Origin: Hyphomicrobiales bacterium
Lineage (GTDB): Bacteria > Pseudomonadota > Alphaproteobacteria > Rhizobiales > Beijerinckiaceae
Length of the DNA stretch: 42,806 nucleotides
Assembly (NCBI GenBank): GCA_026400555.1
Contig: JAPLOW010000162.1
Span: 1 to 42,806 of the forward strand
Direction of reading: 5' to 3'
The notes beneath the pieces are model-generated. The model had not been told where the DNA came from and did no database searches. It worked only from the letters and a program-made list of their open reading frames with translations. Made by a program: the position numbers and the translations under genes. Shown piece after piece: positions 17,732-26,677 of this stretch. The first letter of the stretch is position 1; each line of letters starts with the position of its first letter.

Positions 17732-19872
17732 TTATCTCCGGTTCGACGCGCATCGTGCCGGTACACCGCGTCGTGATCAGCCTGTTCGTGATGAACGCGC
17801 TGATCATCCTGGCGCTGCTGCTGGTGGTGCTCTGGCAAGGCTTCGGACTCGTGCAGGCGCGGCGCAAGGGCGCGGCGGCGGCAGGCCTGCATGTGCGCCT
17901 GATCCTGTTGTTCGGCTTCGTCGCGGCGCTGCCCGCCATCCTCGTTGCCGTGATCGCAACAATCACGCTGGAAAAGGGGCTTGAGCCGTGGTTTTCCAAC
18001 CAGATGCGCGAGGTCATTTTTAAATCGGTTGAAGTCGCCGACACCTATACCACCAGCCAGTGCACCAATATGGGTCGCGAAATCCGGCTGATGGCGGGGG
18101 ACATCACCAGCGCCCGCGAGATCTTCGACCGTGACCGCGCTTGGTTCGAGGGCTTCATGACCGTCCGCGCCCGCGCCCTTGGCCTGCCGATCGTCTTTCT
18201 CGTCAAGAACCCGTTTGAGGTCGTGGCCCGCGCCAACATCACGGTCCTGCCCGATCCCGCGCCGCTGGCGTCCGACGCCTTCGACGAGGCGAACGCATCG
18301 GATGATCCGATCTGCACCCTGAGCTCCACCACGCGTGTGTTCAGCGTGCTGATGCGGTTGCGCGAGTTCCCGGATCTTTATCTGTTCATCGCCCGGCAGG
18401 TCGACGCGCTGGCGGTCGAGTTTCCGACGCAGGCGCGCGCCGCCGCCGGCGAGTATCTTGCGATCGATGCGCGCCGGCAGGGTGTGCAGATCGCGTTCGG
18501 CTCGATGTATGTGCTGATCTCGCTGACGGTGCTGCTATCCGCTGTCTGGTTCGGCCTCAGCTTTGCGGACCGGCTTGTGGCGCCGATCCGGCGCATGATC
18601 CACGCGACGGACCAGGTGGCGAGCGGCAATTTCTATGTGCAGGTTCCGGTCAAGCGCGCCGAGGGCGACCTCGCCCACCTGGGCGAGACTTTCAACAAGA
18701 TGACAGCCGAACTGCGCCGGCAGCGCGATGGGCTGATCGAGGCCAGCGAGGTTATCGACCGCAGGCGGCGCTTCACCGAGACCGTCCTGGCGGGGGTGTC
18801 CGCCGGCGTCATCGGGCTGGATAACTCGGACATGATCACATTGCTCAATCGATCTGCCGAAGCGCTGCTGGCCACGGATCGCCGCGGCATCGGCAAGCCC
18901 CTCAGCGTGCTGGCGCCGGAACTGTCGGACGCGATCCGTGACGCCCGCCAGGCCCGTCAGCGCATGATCAGCACCCAAGTGGTGCTAATGCGGCAGGGCA
19001 GGGAGCGCACGCTGAATGTCCGTGTGTCGCGCGAAGGCGAGGGGCCGCAATTGGGCCTCGTCGTCACGCTGGATGATATCACCGATCTGGTCGCAGCGCA
19101 GCGGACCTCGGCCTGGGCGGACGTCGCCCGCCGGATCGCGCATGAGATCAAGAACCCGCTGACGCCGATACAGCTTTCGGCCGAGCGCATCCGTCGCAAG
19201 TTCGGCAAGGCCATCGTCGAGGACCGCGCGATCCTTGATCAGTGCACCGACACGATCATCCGGCAGGTTGAGGACATCCGCCGCATGGTCGACGAGTTCG
19301 CGTCGTTTGCGCGCATGCCCAAGCCACTGCCGGCCAGCGACGATCTGGCCGCCATGGTGCGGGAGGTCGGATTCCTGCTGCATGTCGGCAACCCTGACCT
19401 AACGATCGAGACGTCGGGCGTCAGCGAACCGGCCATGGCTGTCTTCGACCGCCGTCTGGTGTCCCAGGCGCTTGGCAACATCATCAAGAACGCAGCCGAG
19501 GCCATCGAAGGCATCGCCACCGCCGCCGGCACGGAACACCGCGTCGATGTCGTGCTCGAGCAGACCGAGATGCACTGGCGCATCGACGTTCTGGACACCG
19601 GCAAGGGCTTCCCGGCCGAAAACCGGCAGCGACTGCTCGAGCCGTACATGACCACCCGTGACAGCGGTACCGGTCTTGGACTGGCGATCGTCAGCAAGAT
19701 CTTCGAGGATCATGGCGGCCGTATCGAGCTTCTGGACAGGCCGGACGGCCAGCGCGGCGCGCTCGTGCGCCTCTGGTTGCCCAAGCAGGCCGCGCCCACG
19801 CAGGGCGACACCACCCATCGGAGGGGCCAGCTCCTGGCCAGCACCTCCAGCGAGACAACAGGTTCTTCATGA
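17704..19872 (+). CDS. ntrY: Sensor histidine kinase NtrY, main reading frame (5' end frameshifted)
   Basis: A 722-residue frame opening at GTG 17704, inside the duplicated region, so the GTG is probably not the ancestral start. It contains three membrane helices (VVISLFVMNALIILALLLVV; LHVRLILLFGFVAALPAIL; and IAFGSMYVLISLTVLLSAVW before the HAMP domain). A periplasmic part lies between the second and third. HAMP, PAS, phosphoacceptor His480 in [10 protein letters not shown] and an ATPase domain with DTGKGFP and TGLGLAIV follow. The intact protein would have four helices; losing the first would leave an odd number before the kinase and could upset topology. NtrY is the partner kinase of NtrX in nitrogen and redox control. 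It overlaps ntrX by four bases. Confidence 0.9.
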   Translation: MLSPVRRASFISGSTRIVPVHRVVISLFVMNALIILALLLVVLWQGFGLVQARRKGAAAAGLHVRLILLFGFVAALPAILVAVIATITLEKGLEPWFSNQMREVIFKSVEVADTYTTSQCTNMGREIRLMAGDITSAREIFDRDRAWFEGFMTVRARALGLPIVFLVKNPFEVVARANITVLPDPAPLASDAFDEANASDDPICTLSSTTRVFSVLMRLREFPDLYLFIARQVDALAVEFPTQARAAAGEYLAIDARRQGVQIAFGSMYVLISLTVLLSAVWFGLSFADRLVAPIRRMIHATDQVASGNFYVQVPVKRAEGDLAHLGETFNKMTAELRRQRDGLIEASEVIDRRRRFTETVLAGVSAGVIGLDNSDMITLLNRSAEALLATDRRGIGKPLSVLAPELSDAIRDARQARQRMISTQVVLMRQGRERTLNVRVSREGEGPQLGLVVTLDDITDLVAAQRTSAWADVARRIAHEIKNPLTPIQLSAERIRRKFGKAIVEDRAILDQCTDTIIRQVEDIRRMVDEFASFARMPKPLPASDDLAAMVREVGFLLHVGNPDLTIETSGVSEPAMAVFDRRLVSQALGNIIKNAAEAIEGIATAAGTEHRVDVVLEQTEMHWRIDVLDTGKGFPAENRQRLLEPYMTTRDSGTGLGLAIVSKIFEDHGGRIELLDRPDGQRGALVRLWLPKQAAPTQGDTTHRRGQLLASTSSETTGSS
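17707..17756 (+). repeat. Exact 25-bp tandem duplication inside ntrY
   Basis: Bases 17707-17731 and 17732-17756 are identical, starting TTATCTCCGG and ending GCGCATCGT. Because 25 is not a multiple of three, the second copy shifts the reading frame by one base. The bases on each side differ, so the unit is exactly 25. Such a perfect, recent duplication could revert by slippage or recombination. Confidence 0.9.
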
Positions 19873-21239
19873 GCGCAGCTGACATTCTGGTCGTTGACGA
19901 CGAAACCGACATCCGTGAGCTGGTGGCGGGCATTCTCGAGGACGAGGGCTACGCCACGCGCCGTGCGGCCTCCGCCGACGAGGCGCTAAGCGCCATCCAG
20001 GGGCGCAGGCCGAACCTCGTCTTCCTCGACATCTGGCTGCAGGGCAGCCGCCTCGACGGCCTTCAGGTCCTGGACCTGATCAAGGAGAGCGATCCGGAAC
20101 TGCCGGTGGTGATGATCTCGGGCCATGGCAATATCGAGACCGCCGTCTCCGCCATTCGGCGCGGCGCGTATGACTTCATCGAAAAGCCGTTCAAGGCTGA
20201 TCGCCTCGTGCTGGTGGCCATGCGGGCCCTTGAGGCGTCACGGCTCAGGCGCGAGGTCAAGGACCTCAAGACGCGCAGCGTCCAGGCAAGCCGCATCGTG
20301 GGCCGCTCCACGGCGGCCAACCAGCTTCGCGCCACGCTGGAGCGTGTGGCGCCGACCAATGCGCGGGTGATGATCACGGGGGCGCCCGGATCGGGCAAGG
20401 AGCTTGCCGCACGCACGCTGCATGCGCTCTCGGCGCGGGCGTCCGGGCCGTTCGTCGTCATCAACGCAGCGACGATAATCCCTGAGACGATGGATGAGGA
20501 ACTGTTCGGCACCGAGTCCCAGAACGGCGCGGCGCGCCGAATCGGCGCCCTTGAGGAAGCGCACAGCGGCACACTCTATCTCGACGACGTTGCGGACATG
20601 CCGCGCGAAACGCAGGGGCGCATTCTGAGGGTCCTCGTCGACCAGAACTTCCAGCGTGTCGGCGGCACCACGCGGGTGCATGTCGATGTGCGGATCGTGT
20701 CATCGACCAGCAAGGACGTTGTGATGGAGATCGCGGAGGGGCGTTTCCGCGAGGATCTGTTCCACCGCCTCAATGTCGTGCCGATCCGCGTCCCGGGCCT
20801 GTCCGAGCGGCGCGAGGATGTGCCGGAACTGATCACCTTCTTCATGGACCAGTTGTCGATCTCGTCAGGCCTGCCGAAGCGCTCGATCGCCGCTGACGCC
20901 ATGGCGGTGCTGCAGTCGCATGAATGGCCAGGCAACATCCGCGAACTGCGCAACAATGTGGAACGGCTGATGATCCTGACCAAGGGCGATCCGCAGGCAG
21001 AGGTGACGACGGACATGCTGCCGGCGGAAGTCGGCGCGCTGGTGCCGGCCACCCCGACCGGCTCGGGCGGCGAGAAGCTGATGAGCATGCCGCTGCGCGA
21101 GGCGCGTGAAATCTTCGAAAAAGAGTACCTCGTGGCCCAGATCGCCCGTTTCTCAGGAAACATCTCGCGGACGGCGGAGTTTATCGGCATGGAGCGATCG
21201 GCGCTTCACCGCAAGCTCAAGTCGCTCGGCGTGGAGTGA
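19869..21239 (+). CDS. ntrX: Response regulator NtrX
   Basis: A 456-residue NtrC-family regulator, coupled to ntrY by an ATGA overlap. The receiver has Asp10, Asp11 and phosphoacceptor Asp54 in VFLDIWLQG. The AAA+ domain has a deviating Walker A (GAPGSGKE), and the GAFTGA loop expected after ELFGTES is missing: the segment reads NGAARRIGALEEA. Walker B is LYLDDVAD, with Asp where sigma-54 activators have Glu. A Fis-type helix-turn-helix ends the protein (NISRTAEFIGMERSALHRKL). Absence of GAFTGA is known for alphaproteobacterial NtrX and points to sigma-54-independent control. The Walker B change goes further than in related proteins I recall. Confidence 0.94.
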   Translation: MSAADILVVDDETDIRELVAGILEDEGYATRRAASADEALSAIQGRRPNLVFLDIWLQGSRLDGLQVLDLIKESDPELPVVMISGHGNIETAVSAIRRGAYDFIEKPFKADRLVLVAMRALEASRLRREVKDLKTRSVQASRIVGRSTAANQLRATLERVAPTNARVMITGAPGSGKELAARTLHALSARASGPFVVINAATIIPETMDEELFGTESQNGAARRIGALEEAHSGTLYLDDVADMPRETQGRILRVLVDQNFQRVGGTTRVHVDVRIVSSTSKDVVMEIAEGRFREDLFHRLNVVPIRVPGLSERREDVPELITFFMDQLSISSGLPKRSIAADAMAVLQSHEWPGNIRELRNNVERLMILTKGDPQAEVTTDMLPAEVGALVPATPTGSGGEKLMSMPLREAREIFEKEYLVAQIARFSGNISRTAEFIGMERSALHRKLKSLGVE

Positions 21240-21400
21240 CAGGTCATATGCGTGCAGTGCAACATAATTCCGCTTGCGTCGCGACGGCAGTTGTCGAACA
21301 TTTGTACTGTTGAGGCGTCAGGGGACGTTACGCAACTGTCGGGCGCTTCCGGATCAGGCGACCTGGCCGACTTGATAAGATCCCAAGAAGGAAGACTGTA

Positions 21401-21649
21401 ATGGCGGGCGAGCGGACACAGAATCTGCAGGACACGTTTCTCAACTATGTGCGGAAGAACAAGATTTCCGTGACGATCTTCCTGGTCAATGGGGTCAAGC
21501 TTCAAGGCGTTGTGACCTGGTTTGACAATTTCTGCGTGCTGCTGCGCAGGGACGGCCACTCGCAGCTGGTCTACAAGCATGCGATCTCGACCATAATGCC
21601 TGGCAGCCCTGTGGCTCTGTTCGAGGGGCATGAGGACGCGGAGAAGTAA
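21401..21649 (+). CDS. hfq: RNA chaperone Hfq
   Basis: An 82-residue Sm-like protein. Both Sm motifs are complete, and the diagnostic [20 protein letters not shown], together with [12 protein letters not shown], includes the YKHA motif of the proximal RNA-binding face. Hfq forms a hexamer that pairs small RNAs with mRNAs and affects nitrogen regulation in rhizobia. A good ribosome-binding site (AAGGAAG) lies seven bases before the ATG. The 161-base gap after ntrX probably holds its own promoter, though none is clear. In related genomes hflX often follows hfq; here the convergent rimO gene does. Confidence 0.97.
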   Translation: MAGERTQNLQDTFLNYVRKNKISVTIFLVNGVKLQGVVTWFDNFCVLLRRDGHSQLVYKHAISTIMPGSPVALFEGHEDAEK

Positions 21650-21684
21650 TCCGCCCTGCGATCAATCCTGCTGCAGACGCAAGA

Positions 21685-21716
21685 GGGCAGGCGGCGTCCG
21701 TTCAGACCGCCTGTCC
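21685..21716. terminator. Hairpin between the convergent genes hfq and rimO
   Basis: GGGCAGGCGG (21685-21694) pairs with CCGCCTGTCC (21707-21716) with one G-T pair and a 12-base loop. It covers the rimO stop codon and lies 35 bases after hfq, so it could serve both convergent transcripts. No T-run follows on either strand, so Rho-independent termination is not assured. Confidence 0.4.
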
Positions 21717-23021
21717 GTGCAAATCGTAGGCATCGGCGCGCTCGATCTTGACGGTGACAATGTCACCGGTCCGCAGCGGCCGGCGCGACGCGGCATAGAC
21801 ATTGCCGTCGATTTCGGGGGCGTCCCACACTGAACGCCCCTTGGCGCCTGTAGGACCGGCCTCGTCAATGATGACCTTCAGGCGCTTGCCAACACGCGAC
21901 GACAACACCTTCGCCGAGATGGCCTGCTGCGCCGCCATGAAACGGTTGTACCGCTGCTGCTTGATCTCGTTCGGCACCGCCGGTAGGCTCAAGTCGTTGG
22001 CGACGGCGCCTTTTACCGGCTCGTACTTGAAGCAGCCGACGCGCTCCAGACGAGCTTCCTTCAGCCAGTCCAGCAGGAACTCGAAGTCCTCGTCAGTTTC
22101 ACCCGGGAAGCCGACGATGAAGGTCGAGCGGACGCCCAGTTCGGGACAGATCTCGCGCCATTTGCGGATGCGGTCGAGCGTCTTCTCCTGATGCGCGGGC
22201 CGCTTCATGGCTTTCAGGACGTTCGGCGAAGCGTGTTGGAACGGAATGTCGAGATAGGGCAGCACAAGTCCGTCGGCCATCAGCTGGATGACCTCGTCGA
22301 CATGGGGGTAGGGGTAGACATAGTGCAGGCGGACCCAGGCTCCCAGCTGGCCGAGCTCGCGCGACAGGTCGAGGAACTTCGCGCGCACCTGCCGCCCCTG
22401 GAACGCACTTGTGGCGTAGCGGATGTCGACGCCATAGGCGCTGGTGTCCTGCGAGATGACGAGGAGTTCCCTGACGCCTGCCGCCACCAGCTTCTCGGCT
22501 TCGCGCAGTATATCGCCGACGGGTCGGGACACCAGGTCGCCGCGCAGCTTCGGGATGATGCAGAAACTACAACGATTGTTGCAACCCTCTGAAATCTTGA
22601 GATAGGCGTAGTGCCGCGGTGTCAGCTTTACGCCCTGCGGCGGCACCAGATCAACATAGGGATCATGCGCCGGGGGCAGGGCTTCGTGAACCGCTTCGAG
22701 CACGCTCTCATAGGCCTGGGGCCCGGTGATGGCGAGCACGTTCGGAAAGCGGTCGCGGATCTGCTCGGGTTCGGCCCCCATGCAGCCGGTCACGATCACC
22801 TTGCCGTTCTCGGAGAGTGCCTTGCCGATGTTGTCCAAGGATTCCGCCTTGGCAGAGTCGAGGAAACCGCAGGTGTTGACGATGACGAGGTCGGCGCCGG
22901 CGTGGGTGCGCGTGAGTTCATAGCCTTCGGAACGCAACGAGGTGATGATGCGCTCCGAATCCACCAGCGCCTTCGGGCAGCCGAGCGAGACAAAGGATAT
23001 CTTGGGGGCGGGGGCGTTCAT
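21702..23021 (-). CDS. rimO: Ribosomal protein S12 methylthiotransferase RimO
   Basis: Start set at the ATG at 23021 ([10 protein letters not shown]), which gives 439 residues; a longer in-frame start at 23114 would add 31 low-complexity residues outside the family pattern. The N-terminal iron-sulfur cluster ligands are Cys15, Cys51 and Cys80, and the radical-SAM ligands are Cys147, Cys151 and Cys154 in [11 protein letters not shown]-terminal TRAM domain ends the protein. RimO adds a methylthio group to an aspartate of ribosomal protein S12. The gene faces hfq and has a separate upstream region on the minus strand, containing a stem-loop. Confidence 0.96.
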   Translation of the reverse strand: MNAPAPKISFVSLGCPKALVDSERIITSLRSEGYELTRTHAGADLVIVNTCGFLDSAKAESLDNIGKALSENGKVIVTGCMGAEPEQIRDRFPNVLAITGPQAYESVLEAVHEALPPAHDPYVDLVPPQGVKLTPRHYAYLKISEGCNNRCSFCIIPKLRGDLVSRPVGDILREAEKLVAAGVRELLVISQDTSAYGVDIRYATSAFQGRQVRAKFLDLSRELGQLGAWVRLHYVYPYPHVDEVIQLMADGLVLPYLDIPFQHASPNVLKAMKRPAHQEKTLDRIRKWREICPELGVRSTFIVGFPGETDEDFEFLLDWLKEARLERVGCFKYEPVKGAVANDLSLPAVPNEIKQQRYNRFMAAQQAISAKVLSSRVGKRLKVIIDEAGPTGAKGRSVWDAPEIDGNVYAASRRPLRTGDIVTVKIERADAYDLHGQAV

Positions 23022-23126
23022 GGCGGCTTTCGGTGATCGGGTCTGCGGCGCGCCACAGCAGTGTTTGCCGCGTGGGTCGACCAAGCCGATAAGGCCCCTT
23101 CGCCTGTGTTCCAAGCATTATTTGAG

Positions 23127-23150
23127 CGGCCGGGCCTTGTAACCCGGCCG
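23127..23150 (-). terminator. GC-rich hairpin after the exported-protein gene
   Basis: CGGCCGGG (23127-23134) and CCCGGCCG (23143-23150) form a perfect 8-bp stem with an 8-base loop, 13 bases beyond the stop of the gene ending at 23163. The sequence after it on the minus strand is not T-rich. It may be a terminator or an intergenic palindrome. Confidence 0.4.
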
Positions 23151-23162
23151 GTCTTGCATGGA

Positions 23163-23618
23163 TCAGGCGAGGTCCGGGACATGCAGGCTGATGGTCGCCA
23201 GCGCCAGTTGATCGGCAGCCCAGCCATGCGCGCCGCCGCGCACGTCCTTATCCAGTGTCACACGCGCCATGATCGCGAGGTCGGACGGGCTTTCGGGGCG
23301 CGCCTTCAGAATGTCCACCAGCTTGGCGTACCGGGCCTCACCGAGGCGGTTGGCTTCGCCACCAAGGCGCATCCAGCCGGCGATTCCGCCGCTCCTGGCG
23401 GCTTCCGCAATGGCGTCACGGTGCGCGCCGAGTCTGACCCGCAGCGCTTCCGCCTCCTGCCAGAGCGTCTCGATGCCTGTGGCCGGGGTCGACTTTTCGG
23501 TGAAGCTGGTTGTCTTCGCCTTCGGTGCGGTGGCCATGGCTGGAACGGCGGCCAGCGCGCCGGCTCCGGCGACGAGAAGGCGGCGGCTCACAAGGTTGTG
23601 TGTCATGGTGGCTCTCAT
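23163..23618 (-). CDS. Small exported protein with a twin-arginine-like signal
   Basis: A 151-residue product of unknown family. The N-terminus reads SRRLLVAGAGALAAVPAMATA, a signal peptide with a twin-arginine pair ahead of the hydrophobic part and a likely cleavage after ATA; export by Tat or Sec is inferred. The mature part is mostly helical, with no cysteines and no known catalytic motif. Two starts are possible, at 23618 and at 23606; the second ATG has a better-spaced GAGAG upstream. It lies upstream of rimO on the same strand, separated by a 141-base gap with a strong hairpin, so it is probably a separate unit. Confidence 0.7.
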   Translation of the reverse strand: MRATMTHNLVSRRLLVAGAGALAAVPAMATAPKAKTTSFTEKSTPATGIETLWQEAEALRVRLGAHRDAIAEAARSGGIAGWMRLGGEANRLGEARYAKLVDILKARPESPSDLAIMARVTLDKDVRGGAHGWAADQLALATISLHVPDLA

Positions 23619-24041
23619 GTCCTGTCAGCGTTGGGTTTCGGACGTGTCCGTCATGCGTGCGGTTGCAAGCCAGCTGCAGCGGCATGCGGTTGGCTTGCAA
23701 CTGTCCGACCAAACGCAACCGTCTGGCCCCATCAATTTCGGGGGCGGCGCATGAACGCGCGTTATACAGATTGTGACAAGATTGCGGCGGCTGACAGCGG
23801 CTGCAAATGTCAGCCGTCTCGCGCGGCGCCGGTCGGCTGCGTTAGGGCCGTCGGGGCTGATTCAGTCAATTGTGCATGAAAACCATAGGGATAGAATGAA
23901 AGTTGATTGTATGTTCGTGTCGATTTAAGTTCCATAATATGTCTTATGCGAATTATGGATGTAAGCCACCCATAGAGATGTCACCCGTCGCACCGTTTCA
24001 GATGTCACTCTTAGCCGGTTGCGGTGTGGAGTGCGTTGCTG
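23619..24041. other. Intergenic region, partly AT-rich, bordering a transposase remnant
   Basis: No convincing gene is seen here. Bases from about 23875 to 23970 are clearly AT-richer than the surroundings and contain no long frame. The right edge carries short direct repeats that look like the end of an insertion element. Confidence 0.5.
23976..24008 (+). repeat. Direct repeat AGATGTCAC, likely insertion-element end
   Basis: AGATGTCAC occurs at 23976-23984 and again at 24000-24008, a spacing of 24 bases, just ahead of the transposase fragment. Paired short repeats of this kind are seen at the termini of some insertion sequences. No matching inverted copy was found on the other side of the fragment. 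Confidence 0.5.
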
Positions 24042-24269
24042 ATGACGGTGATTGCGATGAGTCGGCAGGAGATCGACCGGATGCAGGTGTTACGGGATCT
24101 TGAGAAGCAGCGGATCACGGCGTCTGAGGCGGCGCAGTTGATGCGAATTACACGTCGACAGGTTTTCCGATTGGCCAAAAGTTATCGCGCTGACGGGCCG
24201 CTTGCGCTGACGTCGAAGCGCCGCGGCAAGCCGAGCAACCCCTACCAGCTCCGCCGCGGCGACCCCTGA
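24042..24269 (+). pseudogene. Truncated transposase, N-terminal helix-turn-helix part (ISNCY/IS1202-like)
   Basis: From the ATG at 24042 the frame gives 75 residues: MTVIAMSRQEIDR, then ITASEAAQLMRITRRQVFRL, then a basic end with SKRRGKPSNP. This matches the DNA-binding start of ISNCY-family transposases, which normally run to more than 400 residues. The frame ends at a TGA at 24267 with no DDE catalytic domain, so the element is dead. Different repeats (GTCCGATTTCA twice) follow at once, suggesting that another element or a deletion replaced the rest. Confidence 0.75.
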
Positions 24270-24304
24270 TCTCCGCACCCTGCCCCCAACCGGACCCGCT
24301 ACGA

Positions 24305-24340
24305 GTCCGATTTCAACTTTGCGCAAAGGGTCCGATTTCA
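24305..24340 (+). repeat. Direct repeat GTCCGATTTCA around a CTTTGCGCAAAG palindrome
   Basis: GTCCGATTTCA occurs at 24305-24315 and 24330-24340. Between them lies the perfect 12-base palindrome CTTTGCGCAAAG (24317-24328). The layout resembles an insertion-element end, but the sequence differs from the repeats on the left of the transposase fragment, so the two ends probably come from different elements. Confidence 0.5.
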
Positions 24341-24435
24341 GAATGGCGGTCACAATGAATTGGTGATGAGGGTTCGATCCGGGGTCTGGTGGTGAAACCT
24401 CCGGCCGGGGCGCTGAGGCTACGACGCACATCTCG

Positions 24436-25575
24436 CTATGTGAGGCTGTCGTCCGGTCCCCGTGTCCATCCCTCTTGGGTTTCGGCGATGAAGTCGTCCA
24501 GGCTGCCGGCGGCAATCGCGGTGCGCAGCCCGGCCATCAGGTCCTGATAATAGGCCAGGTTGATCCAGGTCAGCAGCATCTTGCCCAGCATCTCGTCGCA
24601 TTTCACAAGATGGTGCAGATAGGCGCGGCTGTAGCCGTTCGCCGCGGCGCAGGCCGATGCCGGGTCGACGGGTCGACTGTCATCGGCAAAGCGCGCGTTG
24701 CGCAGGTTCATTCGCCCGAACCGCGTGAAAATCTGGCCGTGTCGGCCAGCGCGGGTCGGCATCACGCAGTCGAACATGTCGACGCCGCGCCGGACAGCCT
24801 GGCAAATGTCATCCGGCGTGCCGACGCCCATCAGGTAGCGTGGCTTGTCCTGCGGCAGGAAAGGCTCCACGGCCTCGATCATGGCCAGCATGACCTCCTG
24901 CGGCTCGCCGACGGCCAGCCCGCCGATGGCATAGCCCTTGAAGTCCATGGCCACGAGCGAGCGGGCGCTCTGCTCCCGCAACGCGACCGAGGCGCCCCCC
25001 TGCACGATGGCGAAGAGCGCCCTGCCCGGATGTTCGCCAAAGGCATTCTGGCAGCGCTCAGCCCAGCGCAAAGACAGGTGCATGGCCTTTTCAGCCGCCG
25101 CATCCTCGCATGGCAGCGAGACGCACTCGTCGAATTGCATCACGATATCCGAGCCGAGCAGGTTCTGGATTTCGACCGAACGCTCGGGCGTCAGCTCATG
25201 TTTTGATCCGTCGATATGGGATTGGAAGGTCACGCCTTTTTCGGTGATCTTGCGCAATTGCGACAGCGACATCACCTGGAAGCCGCCGGAGTCGGTCAGG
25301 ATCGGGTGTGGCCAGTTCATGAAGCTGTGCAAGCCGCCGAGGCGGGCAATCCGCTCGGCGGACGGGCGCAGCATCAGATGGTAGGTATTGCCGAGCACGA
25401 CATCAGCGCCGAGCGCCTTCACCTGTGCGGGATACATGCCCTTGACCGTGGCTGCCGTGCCCACTGGCATGAAGGCCGGTGTACGGATGACGCCTCGCGG
25501 CATCCGGATTTCGCCCGTGCGCGCCGCGCCATGCGTGGCCCTGATGTACAGGCCAAAAGCAATCGGCTCCGTCAC
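24436..25575 (-). CDS. tgt: tRNA-guanine transglycosylase lacking most zinc ligands
   Basis: A 379-residue enzyme that exchanges guanine-34 of certain tRNAs for the queuosine precursor preQ1. The catalytic acids are present: Asp95 in LTDSGGFQV and nucleophile Asp269 in FDCVMPTR. The substrate-binding blocks QFDEC, GGLAVGE and LMGVGTP are also normal. The C-terminal zinc site (C-x-C-x2-C and a His 26 residues on) is not: the matching residues are Ser307, Cys309, Ala312 and Ile338, so three of four ligands are replaced while the alignment has no gap. The NnrU-like gene ends 10 bases before the tgt start on the same strand, which indicates cotranscription. The pattern suggests a zinc-free but still folded protein. 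Confidence 0.96.
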   Translation of the reverse strand: MTEPIAFGLYIRATHGAARTGEIRMPRGVIRTPAFMPVGTAATVKGMYPAQVKALGADVVLGNTYHLMLRPSAERIARLGGLHSFMNWPHPILTDSGGFQVMSLSQLRKITEKGVTFQSHIDGSKHELTPERSVEIQNLLGSDIVMQFDECVSLPCEDAAAEKAMHLSLRWAERCQNAFGEHPGRALFAIVQGGASVALREQSARSLVAMDFKGYAIGGLAVGEPQEVMLAMIEAVEPFLPQDKPRYLMGVGTPDDICQAVRRGVDMFDCVMPTRAGRHGQIFTRFGRMNLRNARFADDSRPVDPASACAAANGYSRAYLHHLVKCDEMLGKMLLTWINLAYYQDLMAGLRTAIAAGSLDDFIAETQEGWTRGPDDSLT

Positions 25576-25585
25576 AGCAGCGCCC

Positions 25586-26167
25586 TTACCGGCCGGGCCA
25601 GACCGCGACGCCGATCAGCAGCGGATGCAGCCAGCGGGCAAACACGAACCACAGGACAAGACCCGCCCCGATCGCAATCCAGTCACGCTGTGTGAAGCCG
25701 GCGGGCGCGACCGGCAGCTTCACATTCTCCCGGCGCTTCAGCGAAATGCGGGCAAGAACCGCCCAGATCAGGAATCCGCCGAACAGGAGAATACCACCGA
25801 GGTCGCCGTTGGCCAGCAGATGCGCTGTCGCCCAGATTTTCACGGCCAGCAGCATCGGGTGCTTGACGGCGGCATGGATGCGGCCACCGGAGTTGGTCGC
25901 GGCAAGCAGGATGAAGATCGGCAGATTGAGCAGCAGCGCCAGGTGCTTGGTCCAGACTGGAGGGTGCCAGACATTGACCCAGGCCCCTGCCCTGTAGGCG
26001 CCGAAGCCATAGATGATCAGCACAAAGCCCAGCAGCGATACTGCGGTGTACAGCCCTCTGAAGCCGCTGGCGCCGAACTGTTCCACAAGCCGGGCGCGCG
26101 GCCCACGCGCCATGCTCAGGGCATGGCAACCGAGGAAAATGACGAGCCCGAGGATCAGCAACAGCAT
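25586..26167 (-). CDS. NnrU-family integral membrane protein
   Basis: A 193-residue protein with about five membrane segments, starting [19 protein letters not shown]. The block [18 protein letters not shown] and the sequence [24 protein letters not shown] are typical of NnrU proteins, which were first linked to nitrite/nitric-oxide respiration and are related to NADH-methyltransferase-like membrane proteins (isoprenylcysteine-methyltransferase fold). In many bacteria family members have no link to denitrification, and none is seen here. It is the first gene of a two-gene unit with tgt and is divergent from the lipoprotein gene. Confidence 0.88.
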   Translation of the reverse strand: MLLLILGLVIFLGCHALSMARGPRARLVEQFGASGFRGLYTAVSLLGFVLIIYGFGAYRAGAWVNVWHPPVWTKHLALLLNLPIFILLAATNSGGRIHAAVKHPMLLAVKIWATAHLLANGDLGGILLFGGFLIWAVLARISLKRRENVKLPVAPAGFTQRDWIAIGAGLVLWFVFARWLHPLLIGVAVWPGR

Positions 26168-26353
26168 GGGAACACCTTCACATGGCGGCCGCGTGACTCG
26201 GCCAAATGGCTTTGGGATTATGGACTAGCTTTTTTGGGTGCATCGGACCACGACAATTTCACACGCCGACGGGACCGGGTGGGCTCTCCGAGGCCCCTGC
26301 CCTTGCCGGACAGGCTGACCGCCCCATCTCGTGCGCAGGCCGTAGGGCCCGTG

Positions 26354-26677
26354 ATGAGCGTGAAACGGGTGACGGCCTGTGCGGGCCTATTGCTCTTGGC
26401 GGCCTGCGTGTCGCGGGTCGAGGTACAGCGCTTTGATCTGATGCCGGCTGAAATCGCCCTCCAGCCCGGAAGAAGCGCGATCAAGGGCAGCGCCCTTATG
26501 CGCAAGAAAACTGGGGTGATCGTGCTGGCGGCCGGCGAGATCGTCTGGCTCATTCCGGCCGCGCCCTCCTCGGAGAAGCGTCTCGCCAAGCTGTTTCCGC
26601 GCGGCGGTGCGATCTATGACAAGGTCGAGGTCAAGGGGCAGGATCAGGTCGTCGAAGTGATCGTTTCGGGCAATTGA
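26354..26677 (+). CDS. Small putative lipoprotein
   Basis: The ATG at 26354 gives 107 residues and places a lipoprotein signal at the start: a basic MSVKR, a hydrophobic stretch and the lipobox LLAAC, with the lipidated Cys at about residue 19. The mature part is short and mixed in charge, with no known domain. Longer upstream frames exist but would remove the signal from the N-terminus. It would sit in the inner or outer membrane facing the periplasm. Function is unknown. No gene follows on this strand for nearly 3 kb. Confidence 0.65.
   Translation: MSVKRVTACAGLLLLAACVSRVEVQRFDLMPAEIALQPGRSAIKGSALMRKKTGVIVLAAGEIVWLIPAAPSSEKRLAKLFPRGGAIYDKVEVKGQDQVVEVIVSGN

Noticed and set aside
23880-24103. 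Small plus-strand frame from about 23903
   Set aside because: It crosses the insertion-element repeats and the transposase start in another frame and has no family features.
25388-26353. Upstream extension of the small lipoprotein gene
   Set aside because: The frame is open but runs antisense to tgt and the NnrU-like gene, and would bury the lipoprotein signal inside the protein.
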